The notes beneath the pieces are model-generated. The model saw only the letters and a list, made by a program, of their open reading frames with translations. It did no database searches and was not told the DNA's origin. Shown here in pieces: positions 10,473 to 21,345 of a stretch of DNA of 64,000 nucleotides (the stretch's first letter is position 1; each line of letters opens with the position of its first letter). Source of the DNA: Elephas maximus indicus (Eukaryota > Chordata > Mammalia > Proboscidea > Elephantidae); assembly GCF_024166365.1 (NCBI RefSeq), contig NC_064819.1, forward strand, positions 150,232,293-150,296,292. The letters are read 5' to 3'. A program made the position numbers and the translations under genes.

Positions 10473-11478
10473 AACATTATAATGAAATGTGCAGAGACCT
10501 GGAGTTAGAAAACCGAAAGTGAAGAACACCTTGGCATTTCTCTGGCTACAAGAACTGAAGAAAAAATTCAAGCTTTGAGTTGCAATATTGAAGGATTCTA
10601 TGGACAAAATATTGAACCACACAGGCAGTCTCAAAAGAAGATGGAAGGAATACACGGAGCCATTGTACAAAAAAGAATTGGTGGAGGTTCAATCATTTCA
10701 GGAGGTAGCAAATGATCAACAGCCGATGGTATAGAAGGAGGAAGTCCAAGCTACACTGAAGACACTGGGGAAAACAAGGCTCAAGGAATTGACGGAATAC
10801 CAATTAAGATGTTTCAACAAACGGAGGCAGCACTGGAGGTGCTTAGTAGTCTATGCCAAAAAATTTGGAAGACAGCTACCTGGCCAACCAACTGGGAAAG
10901 ATCTGTATTTGTGCTCATTCCAAAGAAAAGTAATCCAATAGAATGCAGAAATTATCAAACAATATTGTTAATATCACACGCAAGTTAAACTTGGCTGAAG
11001 ATCATTCAAAAGCAGCTACAGCAGTGTAATCAACAGGGAGCTGCCAGAAATTCAAGCTGGATTCAGAAGAGGACGTGGAATGAGAAATATCATTGCTGAC
11101 GTCAGATGGATCTTGGTGAAAAACAAAGAGTACCACAAAAAATTTTACTTGTGTTTTATTGACTATGCAAAGGCATTCAAATGTGTGGATCATAACAAAT
11201 TATGGATAACATTGCAAAGAATGGGAATTCCAGAACCCTGAATTGTGCTCATGTGGAACCTGTACATAGACCAAGAGGCAGTCATTTGAACATAAAAAGG
11301 GGATACTGTGTGGTTTAAAATCAAGAAAATTGTGTGTCAGTATTGTATCCTTTCAGCATACTTATTCGATCTGTATGCTGAACAAATAATCTGAGAAGCT
11401 GGACTATAAGAAGAACAATGTGGCATCAGGACTGGAGGAAGACTCATTAACAACCTTTGATGTGCAGATGACACAACC

Positions 11479-11700
11479 TTGCTTTCTGAAAGCGAAGAGG
11501 ACTTGAACTTACTGATGAAGATTAAAGACTATAGCCTTCGGTATGAGTTACACCTCAACATAAAGAAAACAAAAATTCTCTTGAGTGGACCAATAAGCAA
11601 CATTATGATAAATGGAGAAAATATTGAGGTTGTCAAGAATTTCATTTTACTTGGATCCACAATCAATGCCCAAGGAAGCAGCAGTCAGGAAATCAAATGA
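11479..11700 (+). pseudogene. RTE RT C-terminal fragment in copy 4
   Basis: An open piece of 73 codons, with 'LLMKIKDYSLRYELHLNIKK' and 'VVKNFILLGSTINAQGSSSQ', is the part of RTE just after the YADD motif. A stop at 11698 ends it before the thumb region. Not functional. Confidence 0.8.
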
Positions 11701-12220
11701 CATAGCATTGGAAAATCTGCAAAAGACCTCTTTAAAGTGTTAAAAAAAAAAAAAGGATATCACTTTGAGGACTAAGGTGCACCTGACCCAAACCAAATAT
11801 TTTCAGTTGTCTGGACGATGAAGAAGGAAGACTGAGAAGAATTGATAATGTTGAATTATGGTGTTGGCAAAGAATATTGAATATAGCATGGATTGCCAGA
11901 AGAACGAACAAATCTGACTTGGAAGAAATACAGCCAGAGGAAGAAAGGATGGTGAGACTTTGCCTCACGTGCTTTGGACATGTTATCAGTAGGGACCATT
12001 CCCTGGAGAAGGACATCATGCTCAGTAAAGTAGAGGGTCAGAGAAAAAGAGGCAGACTCTCAATGAGATAGATTGATGCAGTGGCTGCAACGATGCTCAC
12101 AAACATGGCAACCATTGTGAGGATGGCACAGGGCTGGGCAGTGTTTCATTCTGTTGTACATAGGGTCACTATGAGTTGAAACCAATTCAATGGCACCTAA
12201 CAACAGCAACAACATGTCTA

Positions 12221-12633
12221 ACACAGAGTATTCAGAGACACTTTTAGGATATGAAACGGGAAATGGCCCACTAAACTGCTGTTTGAAATTAAGAACAAAG
12301 CCTATAAATGAGTACAATAATAATAGCTCCTGAAAAGAGATGAAATCAGGCAAAGGGGTCAGTTGAAAAAGAAAAGATTCTAGAAACAGTAGTTCAAGGG
12401 AAAAAAGGTAGGGAAATGGGAGAAGAGAAAAGAAAGATCAGGACAGGGAGTGGTACAGGATGGTGGGAAATATGCAGTAAGATTGTAGAGGGGTTAATAG
12501 GAGGGAAGGGAGGGTGAGTTTTCTAGTTTTCTAGTGACAACTGAGTAAGCTTTAGAGGTGACTGTCACGCAGACCTGATGCTTACTAGGGCTGTGGTTAT
12601 CAGAGCAGTTATGACAAGTGTTACTGCCTTTTC
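12221..12633. other. Purine-rich stretch, no recognised feature
   Basis: 12330-12520 is strongly A/G-rich on the plus strand ('gaagagaaaagaaagatcagg'). No repeat family or gene is recognised. Confidence 0.5.
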
Positions 12634-12831
12634 AGGAGTCCCTGGGTGGCACAAACAGTTAAGTGCTGGACTAGTAACTGAAAGGTTGGTAGTTTGAGCC
12701 CACCCAGAAACATTTTGGAAGAAAGTCCTGACAATTCACTTCTGAAAAGTCACAGCCATGAGAACACTATGGAATGCAGTTCTACTCTGACATGCATGGG
12801 GGTGCTGACTTGACTGCAACTGGTTTATTGC
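12634..12831 (+). mobile_element. AfroSINE type B, full length
   Basis: 'aggagtccctgggtggcaca' head, 'actgaaaggttggtagtttg' B-box region, 'ggaagaaagtcctgacaatt' middle and 'tgacttgactgcaactggtt' end. This is the longer SINE type, with a different middle from type A. Confidence 0.88.
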
Positions 12832-12834
12832 CTT

Positions 12835-13555
12835 TTCAAATTCAAATTGAAATCTGACAGTACTAAGTGTAGATGAAGGTATGTAACAATAGGAACTGTC
12901 ATACACGGCTGGAAGACAGTTTAGCCCAATGCAATAAAGTAGAAAATGAACAAACCCTTGGCCTAGAAATTCCTTTTCTATAAGGGTCACTATGAGTTGA
13001 AATCAACTTGACTGCAATAGGTTTTTTTTGGTTGGGTATAGATCCTGGAGAAACTTGAACATGCATGCACTAGGATACATTTAAAAAATATATTTATAGT
13101 AGCATGGTTCCTCAGTGCTAAAAGCTGGAAACGGCCCAAATATCCATCAACAATAGAATGGAAAAATTGTTGTGAAGTCACACAATGAATATAATGAAAA
13201 TGAACGAATTTCAACTATATGCAACAACATGCGTTTATCACATAAATATAGTATATGGTAAAAGCAGCAAAAGACAAGACAATATGTACGCATAATTCCA
13301 TTTATGTAAGTACCAAAATTGGCAAAACCAAGCTATCTTGCTTAGGGATAAACACTTAAATGGCACCAAGAAAAAAAATGGCTGTAATTTTGTTTTAAAA
13401 TAAAATTGTCTAGTTGTGTCAGAACATGAAAGAAGATGGTAACAAAGAGCATACAGTAACTTGTAGAGGCCTGAGGGGAAGTAAGTTTTATTTTCCTTCA
13501 TTGGTAATACTTCCAAAAAATGAGTTTGAGAGAAACAATGAAATGTTTTAAAATG
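12835..13555 (+). mobile_element. L1M 3' region
   Basis: 'gctggaagacagtttagccc', 'tagaaattccttttcta', 'ctggaaacggcccaaatatcc', 'atcaacaatagaatggaaaa', 'aatgaaaatgaacgaatttc' and 'gcaacaacatgcg' are the classic order of an old L1 3' end. A SINE 3' fragment is inserted at about 12984. The right limit is uncertain. Confidence 0.8.
12979..13032 (+). mobile_element. SINE 3' end inside the L1
   Basis: 'agggtcactatgagttgaaa' and 'cttgactgcaataggttttt' are the AfroSINE 3' end, starting abruptly in L1 sequence. Confidence 0.7.
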
Positions 13556-13937
13556 TTGACAAGTTTGACTCAACCTCAATCTGGAACAAGATAACAAGGA
13601 ACAAGTTGGAACAAGCTAAAATTTAAAAAGTGTATTATTCCAGTTTGTCTAACCTGTTATATTAAGGGTTGTTGTTGTTAGGTGCCGTGGAGTTGGTTCC
13701 AACTCAGGGCAACCCTATGTACTACAGAATGAAACACTGCCAGGTCCTGCGTCATCCTTACAATCGTTGTTATGCTTGAGACCATTGTTGCAGACGCTTT
13801 GTCAATCCAACTGGTTGAGGATCTTCCTTTTTTCCACTGACCCTGTTCTTTACCAAGCATGATGTCCTTCTCCAGGAACTGACCCCTTCTGACAACATGT
13901 CCAAAGTATGTAAGATGCAGCCTCTCCATCCTTGCTT

Positions 13938-14420
13938 CTAAGCAGCATTCTGGTTGTACTTCTTCCAAGACAGATTTGTGTGTTCTTCTGGCAGTCTTGG
14001 TATATCTGATATTCTTTGCCAACACCACAATTCAAAAGCATCGATTCCTCTGTCTTCCTTATTCATTGTCCAGATTTTGCATGCACATGAAAATACCATG
14101 GCTTGCATCAGGCCTACCTTTGTCTTCAATGTGACATCTTTGCTTTTCAACACTTTGAAGAGGTCCTTTGCTGCAGATTTGCCCAATGCAATGTGTCTTT
14201 TGATATCTTGACTGCTGCTTCCATAGGTGTTGATTGTGGATCCAAGTAAAATGAAATCCTTGACAGCTTGAATCTTTTCTCCACTTATTATGATGCTGCT
14301 TATTGGTCCAGTTGTAAGGATTTTCATTTTCTTTCTGTTGAGGTATAATCCATACCGAAGGCTGTGGTGTTTGATCTTCATCAGTAAGTGCTTCAAGTCC
14401 TCTTCACTTTCAGCAAGCAA
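13938..14420 (-). pseudogene. RTE RT C-terminal region in copy 5
   Basis: An open frame of about 160 codons starts just after the YADD motif (read on the minus strand at 14427-14438 as tatgcagatgac). It carries 'HLLMKIKHHSLRYGLYLNRK' and 'IALGKSAAKDLFKVLKSKDV', the RTE region between the palm and the C-terminus. The frame is the continuation of the next feature upstream, separated from it by a TGA stop. Not expected to be functional. Confidence 0.88.
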
Positions 14421-14504
14421 GACTGTGTCATCTGCATAAAGCAGGTTGTAGATGAGTCTTCCTTCAATCCTGATGCCCTGTTCTTCTTCATATAGTCCAG
14501 CTTC

Positions 14505-14987
14505 TCAGATTATTTGCTCAGGATACAAATTGAATAGGTATGGTGAAAGAATACAACCCTGACACACACCTTTCCTGACTTTAAACCAATCAGTTTCCTG
14601 TTGTTCTGTACCAACAATTGACTCTTGTTCAATGTACAGGTTCCTCATGATCACAATTAAGTGTTCTGGGATTCCTATTCTTTGCAATGTTATCCATAAT
14701 TTGTTATGAACCACACAGTTGAATGCCTTTGCATAGTCAATAAAACACAGGTAAACATCCTCCTGGTATTCTCTGCTTTCAGCCAGGATCAATCTGACAA
14801 CAGCAATGATATCCCTGGTTCCACATCCTCTTCTAAATTCAGCTTGAATTTCTGGCAGTTCCCTGTCAATATACAGCTGCAGCCACTTTTGAATGATCTT
14901 TAGCAAAATTTTGCTTGCCTGTGATATTAATGATATTGCTGTGTAATTTCCACATTCAGTTGGATCATCTTTCTTGGGAATAGGCAT
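14505..14987 (-). pseudogene. RTE reverse transcriptase core in copy 5
   Basis: About 160 codons with the RT motifs in order: 'IPKKDDPTECGNYTAISLIS' at the N-side, 'EIQAEFRRGCGTRDII', motif A as 'YLCFIDYAKAFNCV', then 'VRKGVCQGCILSPYLFNLYP'. The first aspartate of motif A is kept. The following conserved AFD reads AFN. A TGA stop follows EQII at about 14505, where a CGA-to-TGA change is the likely cause. The YADD motif lies 60-80 bp further on. It belongs to the RTE clade by these blocks and the neighbouring endonuclease. Confidence 0.9.
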
Positions 14988-15527
14988 AAATATGGAACTC
15001 TTCCAGTCGGTTGGCCAGGTAACTGTCTTTTAAATTTCTTGGCATAGAGAAATGAGCTCTTCCAGTACTGCATCCATTTGTTGAAACATCTGAATTGGTA
15101 TTCCATCAATTCCTGGAACCTTCTTTTTCACCAATGCCATCAGGGCAGCTTGGACTTCTTTCTTCAGAACCATCCATTCCTGATCATATGCTACCTCTTA
15201 AAATGGCTGAACGTTGACCAATTATTTTTGGTATAAATACTGTGTATTCCTTCCATCTTCTTTTGATGCTTCCTGTGTCTTTTAATATTTTCCCCATGGA
15301 ATCCTTCACTATTGCAACTCAAGGCTTGAATTTTTTCTTCAGTTTTTTCAGCTTGAAAAATGCTGAGCATGTTCTTCCCTTTTGGTTTTCTATCTCCAGC
15401 TCTTTGCACATGTATTTATAATACTTTAAAGACTTTGTCTTTATAATACTTTGTCTTCTTGAGCTGCCCTTTGAAATCATCTGTTCAGTTCCTTTACTTC
15501 ATCATTTCTTCCTTTTGCTTTAGCTGC

Positions 15528-15932
15528 TCAAAGTTCAAAAGCAAGTTTCAGGGTCTCTTCTGACATCCATTTTGGTCTTTTCTTTATTTCCTCTCTTTTT
15601 AATGAGCTCTTGCTTTCTTCATGTATGATGTCCTTGATATCATTCCACAACTCATCTGGTTTTAAGTCATTAGCATTCAACACATCGAATCTATTCTTGA
15701 GATGGTCTCTAAATTCAGGTGGGATATACTCAAGGTTGTACTTTGGCTTGTTCCAATTTTCCTCAGTTTCAACTTGAACTTGCATATGAGCAATTAATAG
15801 TCTGTTCCACAGTTGGCTCCTGGCATTGTTCTGACTGATGATATCGAGCTCTTCCATCATCTCTTTCCACAGATGTAGTCGATTTGATTCCTGTGTATTC
15901 CATCTGGTGAGGTCCATGTGTATAGTTACCAT
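15528..15932 (-). pseudogene. RTE endonuclease C-end and linker in copy 5
   Basis: About 134 codons: 'RLHLWKEMMEELDIISQNNA' from the endonuclease side, then 'YNLEYIPPEFRDHLKNRFDV' and 'RPKWMSEETLKLAFEL' from the linker. The same linker text is in RTE copy 4. Several frame breaks separate it from the RT core. Confidence 0.82.
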
Positions 15933-16045
15933 TTATGTTGGTGAAAAAAGGTATTTGCAATGAAGAAGTTGTTGGTCTTGCAAAATTCTATCATGCAATC
16001 TCCTGCATCATTTCTTTTACCAAGTCCATATTTTCCAACTACCAG

Positions 16046-16351
16046 TCATTTTTCTTTGTTTCTAACTTCTGCATTCCAAACACCAATAATTATCAATGCA
16101 TCCTGATTGCATGTTTGATCAATTTCAGACTGCAGAAGCTGATAAAAATCTTCAATTTCTTCATCTTTGGCCTTAGTGGTTGGTGCATACGTTTGAATAA
16201 TAGTTGTATTAACTGGTCTTCCTTGTAGGCATATGGATATTATCCTATCACTGAAAACGTTGTGCTTCAGAACAGACCTTGAAGTGTTCTTTTTGATGAT
16301 GAATGCAATGCCATTCCTCTTCAAGTTGTCATTCCTGGCATAGTAGACCAT
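16046..16351 (-). pseudogene. RTE apurinic-type endonuclease fragment in copy 5
   Basis: About 100 codons near the truncated 5' end: 'MVYYARNDNLKRNGIAFIIK', then 'NTTIIQTYAPTTKAKDEEIE' and 'IIIGVWNAEVRNKEK'. The last block corresponds to the conserved G-D-W/F-N-A catalytic loop of AP-like LINE endonucleases; here the aspartate position reads V, which would kill nicking activity. The domain start is cut off. Confidence 0.82.
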
Positions 16352-16427
16352 ATGATTGCCTGATTCAAAATGGCCGGTACCAAGGGACTGGTATATTAAG
16401 GGTTAAAGGTAGTTTAAAAAAGATGAG

Positions 16428-16580
16428 GAGGTCCTGGTGGCGCAGTGGTTAAGCGTTTGTCTGCTATCCAAGAGACTGGCAGTTTAAATCCATCAGTCAA
16501 TCCTTCAAAACCCTATTGAGCTGTTCTACACTGTCCTATAGTGTCACTATGAATTAGAACTGACTCAATGGCAATGAATT
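16428..16580 (+). mobile_element. AfroSINE type A in the inverted-repeat arm
   Basis: 'ggtcctggtggcgcagtggt' head, 'ccaagagactggcagtttaa' and 'gaactgactcaatggcaatg' end. It sits in the left arm of the inverted repeat, and the right arm lacks it. Confidence 0.87.
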
Positions 16581-16709
16581 TTTTATTTAAAAAAAAAGAA
16601 TGTTAACCACAATTAAATGAATTTTGTTCAGTTGTAGGTAATTAGTCTCATTTTGCTGATAAGATTAATAAATGACATGTGAATTCTTTATCAAAAAATG
16701 TCATATAAT

Positions 16710-16872
16710 ACAAAAAAAAAACATTGCCATCGAGTCAACTCCAACACATGATGACCCCACGTGTGTCACAGTAGAACTGTGCTCCATAGGGTTTTCAATG
16801 GTTGATTTTTCAGAAGTACATCTCCAGGCCTTTTTGCAAGGTACCTCTGGGTGGCCTCAAACTTCCAAATGG
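16710..16872 (-). mobile_element. AfroSINE type B, 3' two thirds
   Basis: Reversed: 'cattgccatcgagtcaactc' is the 3' end, then 'atagggttttcaatggttg' and 'ccaggcctttttgcaaggta'. The 5' head is missing. Confidence 0.82.
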
Positions 16873-17075
16873 AGATATAAAAAGAGTGAGACTAGAATTT
16901 AGTTTTCATTTTGCTAAAATATATTCATTTTTTAGTGTTCAGAATGTTTTAAGAAGAAATAATAAAAATCATTTCAACCTTACATGCATTTACCCAGATA
17001 GCAAAAATCTATTATATCACCAAAATAATTTTCAGGATTAAATAAAGTACAATATTTGCAAGAACTGACACAATA

Positions 17076-17310
17076 AAGCAGCCATGGTGGCACACTGGTT
17101 AAGGCACTCAACTGTTAACGGAAAGGCCAGTGATTTGAACTCACCAGCTGCTTCAAGGTAGAAAGATGTGGCAATCTGCTTCCATAAAGGTTTACAGCCT
17201 TGGAAACCCTATGGGGCAGTTCTGTTCTGTCCACTAGGGTCACTATGAGTCAGAACTGACTCGATGGCAGTGGGATTGGGTTGCATTGGGTTTGGCACAA
17301 TGGCATAAAC
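17076..17310 (+). mobile_element. AfroSINE type C, full length
   Basis: 'gccatggtggcacactggtt' head, 'gtagaaagatgtggcaatct' middle (absent from types A and B), 'tggaaaccctatggggcagt' and 'gaactgactcgatggcagtg' end. It lies in the spacer of the inverted repeat. Confidence 0.88.
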
Positions 17311-17871
17311 ATATTTATTATTTTTTTTAAAAGCTGATTTTCTCTAGGTTTAAAATACTCTTGTCAATTAGTGACACTCTCACTCACACTCATAGCATGT
17401 TCTTAGGGAATGAGTTAAAAAGAACCCAAGACTGCTAGTGCTCACATTCTTCACAATATATTTTTATTTTCAGGATAATTAGTTACTAAATCCCTAGAAA
17501 TATCTATGCATTATGCCTCAATAGAGGACTCTGCTGTACTCCATTCTGAGACTGTTATTAGAATAAATTAACAAGAGTCACTGTGTCTTATTATTAACAG
17601 GGAGTCTTTGCATTTCACTCACACTTTACCTAAAGTCCCCAGAGATAAGCCTGATATCAGAAACTGAGTTTTCTGGAAGAAACAGCAGAAGTATCTCAGT
17701 GAATGACTTCTGACTGTTGATAATAAAGGGAATTCACTCATGGGTGCAGGCTTCCCTGCATAAGCTAACATCATTACCATGAATAGAAAGCTCTCAAATG
17801 TGGAGCTCAGTCAAGATTTCCAGGACACTCTTATCCCTAATGATTTTCTGAAAGCAACTGCTTTACTCAAG
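17311..17871. other. Inverted-repeat spacer, no recognised feature
   Basis: About 560 bp of sequence between the SINE and the right arm. No family is recognised. If the inverted repeat is a DNA transposon, this is its interior; no transposase-like frame is seen. Confidence 0.5.
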
Positions 17872-18107
17872 ATCAACAAAATTAGACTAGTTACCTACAA
17901 CTGCACTAAACTCATTTAATTGTGGTTAACATTCTATTTTTTAACAGGGCATATAAAAAATCCACCCCTTCCTGCCTTTTTTAAAATCTGCTTCTAGCCC
18001 TTAATGTGACAGGTTAGACAAACTGGAATAATACAGTTTTTAAAGCTTAACTTGTTTCAACTCGTTCCTCGTTAACTTGTTCCAGGTTGAGGTTTCTTAA
18101 ACTTGGG
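17872..18107 (-). repeat. Inverted-repeat right arm
   Basis: The reverse complement of this segment follows the left arm (13560-13670, 16405-16427, 16581-16660) from 'cccaagtttaagaaacctc' to 'attttgttgat'. It contains the RTE target site in uninterrupted form: reversed, 'cacattaagggctagaagc'. Identity by eye is around 80%, so the arms are old. Confidence 0.85.
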
Positions 18108-18330
18108 ATTCCTCGGTTTTGATCCAAATCCATTACATGTTCAGCATCTGCCTAGGCCACCCCACAGTACCTCTGTGGGACTTGAGGGGAAGAGGATTCT
18201 ACATGAACATGAAGGTCTTGCCGTTTGCTCTGCTGTGAACAGTAAAGTCCTTTGTCTCTGACCCAGGAGTCTCATGTCTTTTGTCATCATCTATGAAACT
18301 GCAGCAGGCTAACCTATTTTCATCCAAGCA
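18108..18330 (+). mobile_element. Possible LTR 3' end (weak)
   Basis: 'gaacagtaaagtcctttgtc' followed by 'tctgacccaggagtctcatg' looks like a polyadenylation signal and U5 of a retroviral LTR. No boundaries or target-site duplication were found, so this is a weak call. Confidence 0.3.
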
Positions 18331-19255
18331 AGGTTTGTCTGGGTAAGATAAAATCACAACCCTTTCCAGCTCCTGACAGTCATTTATTAAAAGGTACGTT
18401 TATATTTTATGATTTTTTTCTCTATGTGTTATATTTTATAATGTGAAAAATAAATGTTCTAATTAACAATAAAATACAGCTAGCCTAATTTTATTTTCAT
18501 ATTTTAAATAGACTTTTGAAATAAAGGCTTATAGGTGTTTGTGAGAGAATAAACTTGGGTTTGACAAATTACCTTCAGAACTTTAAAGATAGTAGTAAAT
18601 TTTTATAGCTTCCAACTTAAAGAACAGCCTTCCTGATTTTTATTTCCTTGATCAGCTCCCTACTGTAATACAAAGGAATTTTTAGTGTCATAGGAAATGA
18701 TCCAAATAGACAGAAATAGTTTATGAACTATAATTAATGTAGCAAAAAATTCAATCTCTGGGAATGTGGTCAAGTGAACAAAGAAGCAAACTTATGTGGA
18801 AAAAAATAAATATAAAAAATAAATAAAGTATATATTAAAAAAACAACAGCCAACAACTTGCAAGTAGCCACTGAAGATTTTGCAGAATTCTGGCCTGTGA
18901 TGAAGGGACTAGACTCTAGGCTCTTTTGCCTAATAAGGAGAATGTCAGGGCTATAAAATGAGAGAAACGAGTTGCTGTGGAAAAATGTTGCTTCCTAAAC
19001 ACTGTGACCATCTGCTGTCCAAATGGCAAGGTATACTTTGTTTCGTGGATAGGAACAGTTTGGAATAAAGGTTATGCTATGAACAGATGTTACAAGTCTC
19101 TTCCTGAGGAACTAAAAATCAGGGGCAAAATTAGCCAGAATCAACCTTAAAAATGAGGCTTAAAAAATCAACATAAAACTGTCTGACCAGTAGCTACCAG
19201 TATGACTAGAATGCTAATTGTGAAATATTTAACCTGAGAAAATCTTCACCACAGA
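18331..19255. other. No recognised feature
   Basis: About 900 bp of AT-rich sequence. No family or gene recognised. Confidence 0.5.
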
Positions 19256-19261
19256 GGAGTC

Positions 19262-19345
19262 TGGGCTCATATTTTGGCCACGTTGCTATGAGTTGGAACT
19301 GACTCAGTGGCGATGAATTTGGTGTTTTTTGGGGGGGGGGCTTAG
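19262..19345 (+). mobile_element. AfroSINE 3' fragment with poly-G run
   Basis: 'gttgctatgagttggaactg' and 'actcagtggcgatgaatttg' are the SINE 3' end; a run of ten G follows at about 19331-19340. Confidence 0.75.
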
Positions 19346-19357
19346 CATGGGTTGAAG

Positions 19358-19525
19358 AACCCCTGGGTGGGGCAAATGGTTAAGTGCTCCACTAATAACC
19401 AAAAGGTTGGCAGTTGAGAATAAAGTCCTGGCGATCTGTTTCCAAAAGGCCACCGCTATGGACTGCATTTCTACTCTGTTACACAAGTTGGAATGGACTT
19501 GATGGAAACTGCTTTGGTTTTGGCT
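19358..19525 (+). mobile_element. AfroSINE type B, internally shortened
   Basis: 'gaacccctgggtggggcaaa' head, 'ccaaaaggttggcagttgag', then a middle 'aaagtcctggcgatctgttt' and end 'ggaatggacttgatggaaac'. Part of the region before the middle is missing compared with other type B copies. Confidence 0.85.
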
Positions 19526-20082
19526 AGCATGGGTGGAATAGAAAGCCTTAGGCCTTAAAAGCAAAAAGGAAATTTCCGTGACATATGTTGTGTTCTTTAT
19601 AATGGGTATCATTTTTGTGCTCTGTTCATGATATATTCATATTTGTTTTACTATAAATGATGTTTTAAATTATTTGCCATCAAGTAAAATGTATGCTCTC
19701 ATGACATGGAGAAAGTGCTCACTTTTTAAGGTGTGCCCCCCGTGATTCTGAGAATTCTGGGGTTGGAGAAAGGCCTGCAGCACTCATTCCGTCTTTACTA
19801 AATGTAGGTTCTGCTTTAAAACCTCAGAGAACTAGGATTTTTAAATAATAAACATTGTAGAGATAAATAGGACCCTATATTTTTATATATAATCAATTCA
19901 AATCTTGTTTTAACTGAAAGAAAAACTGTACACCATTAATTTGGTTATGAAACTAAAATTATGTTTCCTAGTTTCTACATTAGGGTATGTCTTATCACAT
20001 TATTAGACAAGTCCTGACAATTTTGTTGCATGACAAATGTGTTGTCCTATCACATAACTTTGCACACTTCTGCACTCATCAC
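19526..20082. other. No recognised feature
   Basis: About 550 bp, AT-rich, no family recognised. Confidence 0.5.
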
Positions 20083-20605
20083 TTGTCCCCAGCACCTAAC
20101 ACATAGTAGGCATTCAGTAAACACTTGCTGCAAGAATGAATATTCAAGTTCCTATTCTTACATGTGGAATTGCTGACTCACAGAGAACACGTGTTTTACA
20201 TTTTTGTGGATATTGCCAAAAGTTTCTCCTAAAGAATTATGCTAATTGATCCTGCCACCAACGAGGTGTGAAAATGTCTGTGCATTTGTATTCTCATCAA
20301 CAATAACTCTCTTCACACTTTAAAGTTTTGCCATTGAGATATTGCAAAAATTATTTCTATGTTTTGATATTCTTTTTATTCAATTACAAGAGAGAATGAC
20401 CATTTCCCACCTGCTTTTGCACATTTGCATTTCTTTTTATATGAATTGCCTACTCATGTGCCAATTCATTTGAATAGGTCTGTCTCCCCAAGCAAACCAT
20501 ATGCTCTGCCTGTTTCTGCTCTCAGGGTTATCCTGAGGGGCCATTACAGTGTCTGGTACATGCTTGTTGTGCCCATAAATATTCGTTCAATTAGTGTTAA
20601 ATGTT
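20083..20605 (+). mobile_element. L2 and L1M relics
   Basis: 20083-20147 ('cccagcacctaacacatagt', 'aggcattcagtaaacacttg') is an L2 3' end. 20148-20470 ('ggaattgctgactcacagag', 'tgtggatattgccaaaagtt', 'tatgaattgcctactcatgt') resembles an old L1 3' UTR. 20485-20605 ('cagtgtctggtacatgcttg', 'cataaatattcgttcaatta') is another L2-like 3' end. All are diverged. Confidence 0.6.
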
Positions 20606-20849
20606 ATGGATCATTGAAAATAATCTAACTGTTTAGAAAATAACCTAAATATTATTTAAAAAACAATAACCTAAAAATGATCTACATAAAACTTGAAATC
20701 CGTGCTTTTTTCCCCCTGTAATATTAGGAATAGAAATTAAGCGAGAATTAGCACTCTTTTAAACTGACTATTCATTATTCCAGAAAAACAACTAATGGAG
20801 ATGAAGTTGGAAGGACTTATTAAGAAACCACACAAGACATCTCTCTTGT

Positions 20850-20995
20850 GAGATTTAATGTGAGGATTAAATGAACTAATAAGTAAAAGAAATATAGTAA
20901 TAAGTATTTAAGCACACTAAGTAAATAAAGTAATATGTATACTATGCATAAAGTACTTAAAATAGTGCCTGGGCCCATGGTAGGAGCTTATCATT
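20850..20995 (+). mobile_element. MIR fragment
   Basis: 'gtgaggattaaatgaactaa' then 'aaagtacttaaaatagtgcc' and 'catggtaggagcttatcat' follow the 3' half of MIR. Confidence 0.65.
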
Positions 20996-21264
20996 TTTAA
21001 AACTAGCCAAAAATTCAACTGCTCATATTGGTTCCCAGTTCTCAGATAATGGGGCTAGGAGGTAGGCTGGGAAGACACTAAAACTTTTTAATAAACTGCA
21101 AGAGCCATTTTAAATTCTAAATAGCACAGGACTATTTAAAGCCTAAATAGCACAGAAGTCTCACCAGCAGACTGTTTTGGTCTAGGGTTTGTCACTAACG
21201 TGCTATGTGCTCACAGCAAAGATCTTTACTCCATCCAAATCTTAGGTCTTTCTGTTCTACCTCC

Positions 21265-21345
21265 ACTATTTTAGCTGTGTGACCTTCCTTAGTCACTTGA
21301 CCTTTCTGAAACTGATTTTTCTCACTTAGAACAGTGTTTTCATTA
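21265..21345 (+). mobile_element. MIR fragment
   Basis: 'ttagctgtgtgaccttcctt' then 'agtcacttgacctttctgaa' is the MIR core ('tgtgaccttgggcaagtcac'). Confidence 0.6.

Larger units (their letters stand above)
10035..12212 (+). mobile_element. RTE-clade LINE, 5'-truncated copy 4 (2.2 kb)
   Basis: It starts in the C-terminal part of the endonuclease region ('gactacatctgtggaaagag') and runs through the linker, the RT and the C-terminus to the tail 'aatggcacctaacaacagc'. The 8 bp duplication catgtcta flanks it (10027-10034 and 12213-12220). The frame is broken throughout. The catalytic tyrosine of YADD has become cysteine after a stop (tga tgt gca gat gac near 11459-11473), so this copy is clearly dead. 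Confidence 0.93.
13671..16391 (-). mobile_element. RTE-clade LINE, longest copy 5 (2.7 kb)
   Basis: This is the most complete RTE in the window. On the minus strand it starts inside the apurinic-type endonuclease at 16391 and runs through the linker and reverse transcriptase to the 'ggcacctaacaacaac' tail at 13671. A perfect 13 bp target-site duplication, tatattaagggtt, flanks it (13658-13670 and 16392-16404). The right inverted-repeat arm carries the same site without the insertion. The start of the endonuclease is lost, so it is 5'-truncated as usual for LINEs. Confidence 0.95.
13560..16660 (+). repeat. Inverted-repeat left arm, split by RTE and SINE
   Basis: The arm pieces are 13560-13670, 16405-16427 and 16581-16660. 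Together they match the reverse complement of 17872-18107, for example 'gttaaccacaattaaatga' here against 'tcatttaattgtggttaac' there, and 'ttattccagtttgtctaacc' here against 'ggttagacaaactggaataa' there. I could not name the family. Removing the RTE and the SINE restores a collinear arm of about 235 bp. Confidence 0.85.

Noticed and set aside
10124-10670. Minus-strand frames of 104-117 codons
   Set aside because: These are antisense shadows of the RTE linker on the plus strand.
13238-13597. 119-codon minus-strand frame
   Set aside because: It is antisense to an old L1 3' region, so a chance frame.
17311-17871. Transposase gene between the inverted-repeat arms
   Set aside because: No open frame of useful length and no motif seen in the spacer.
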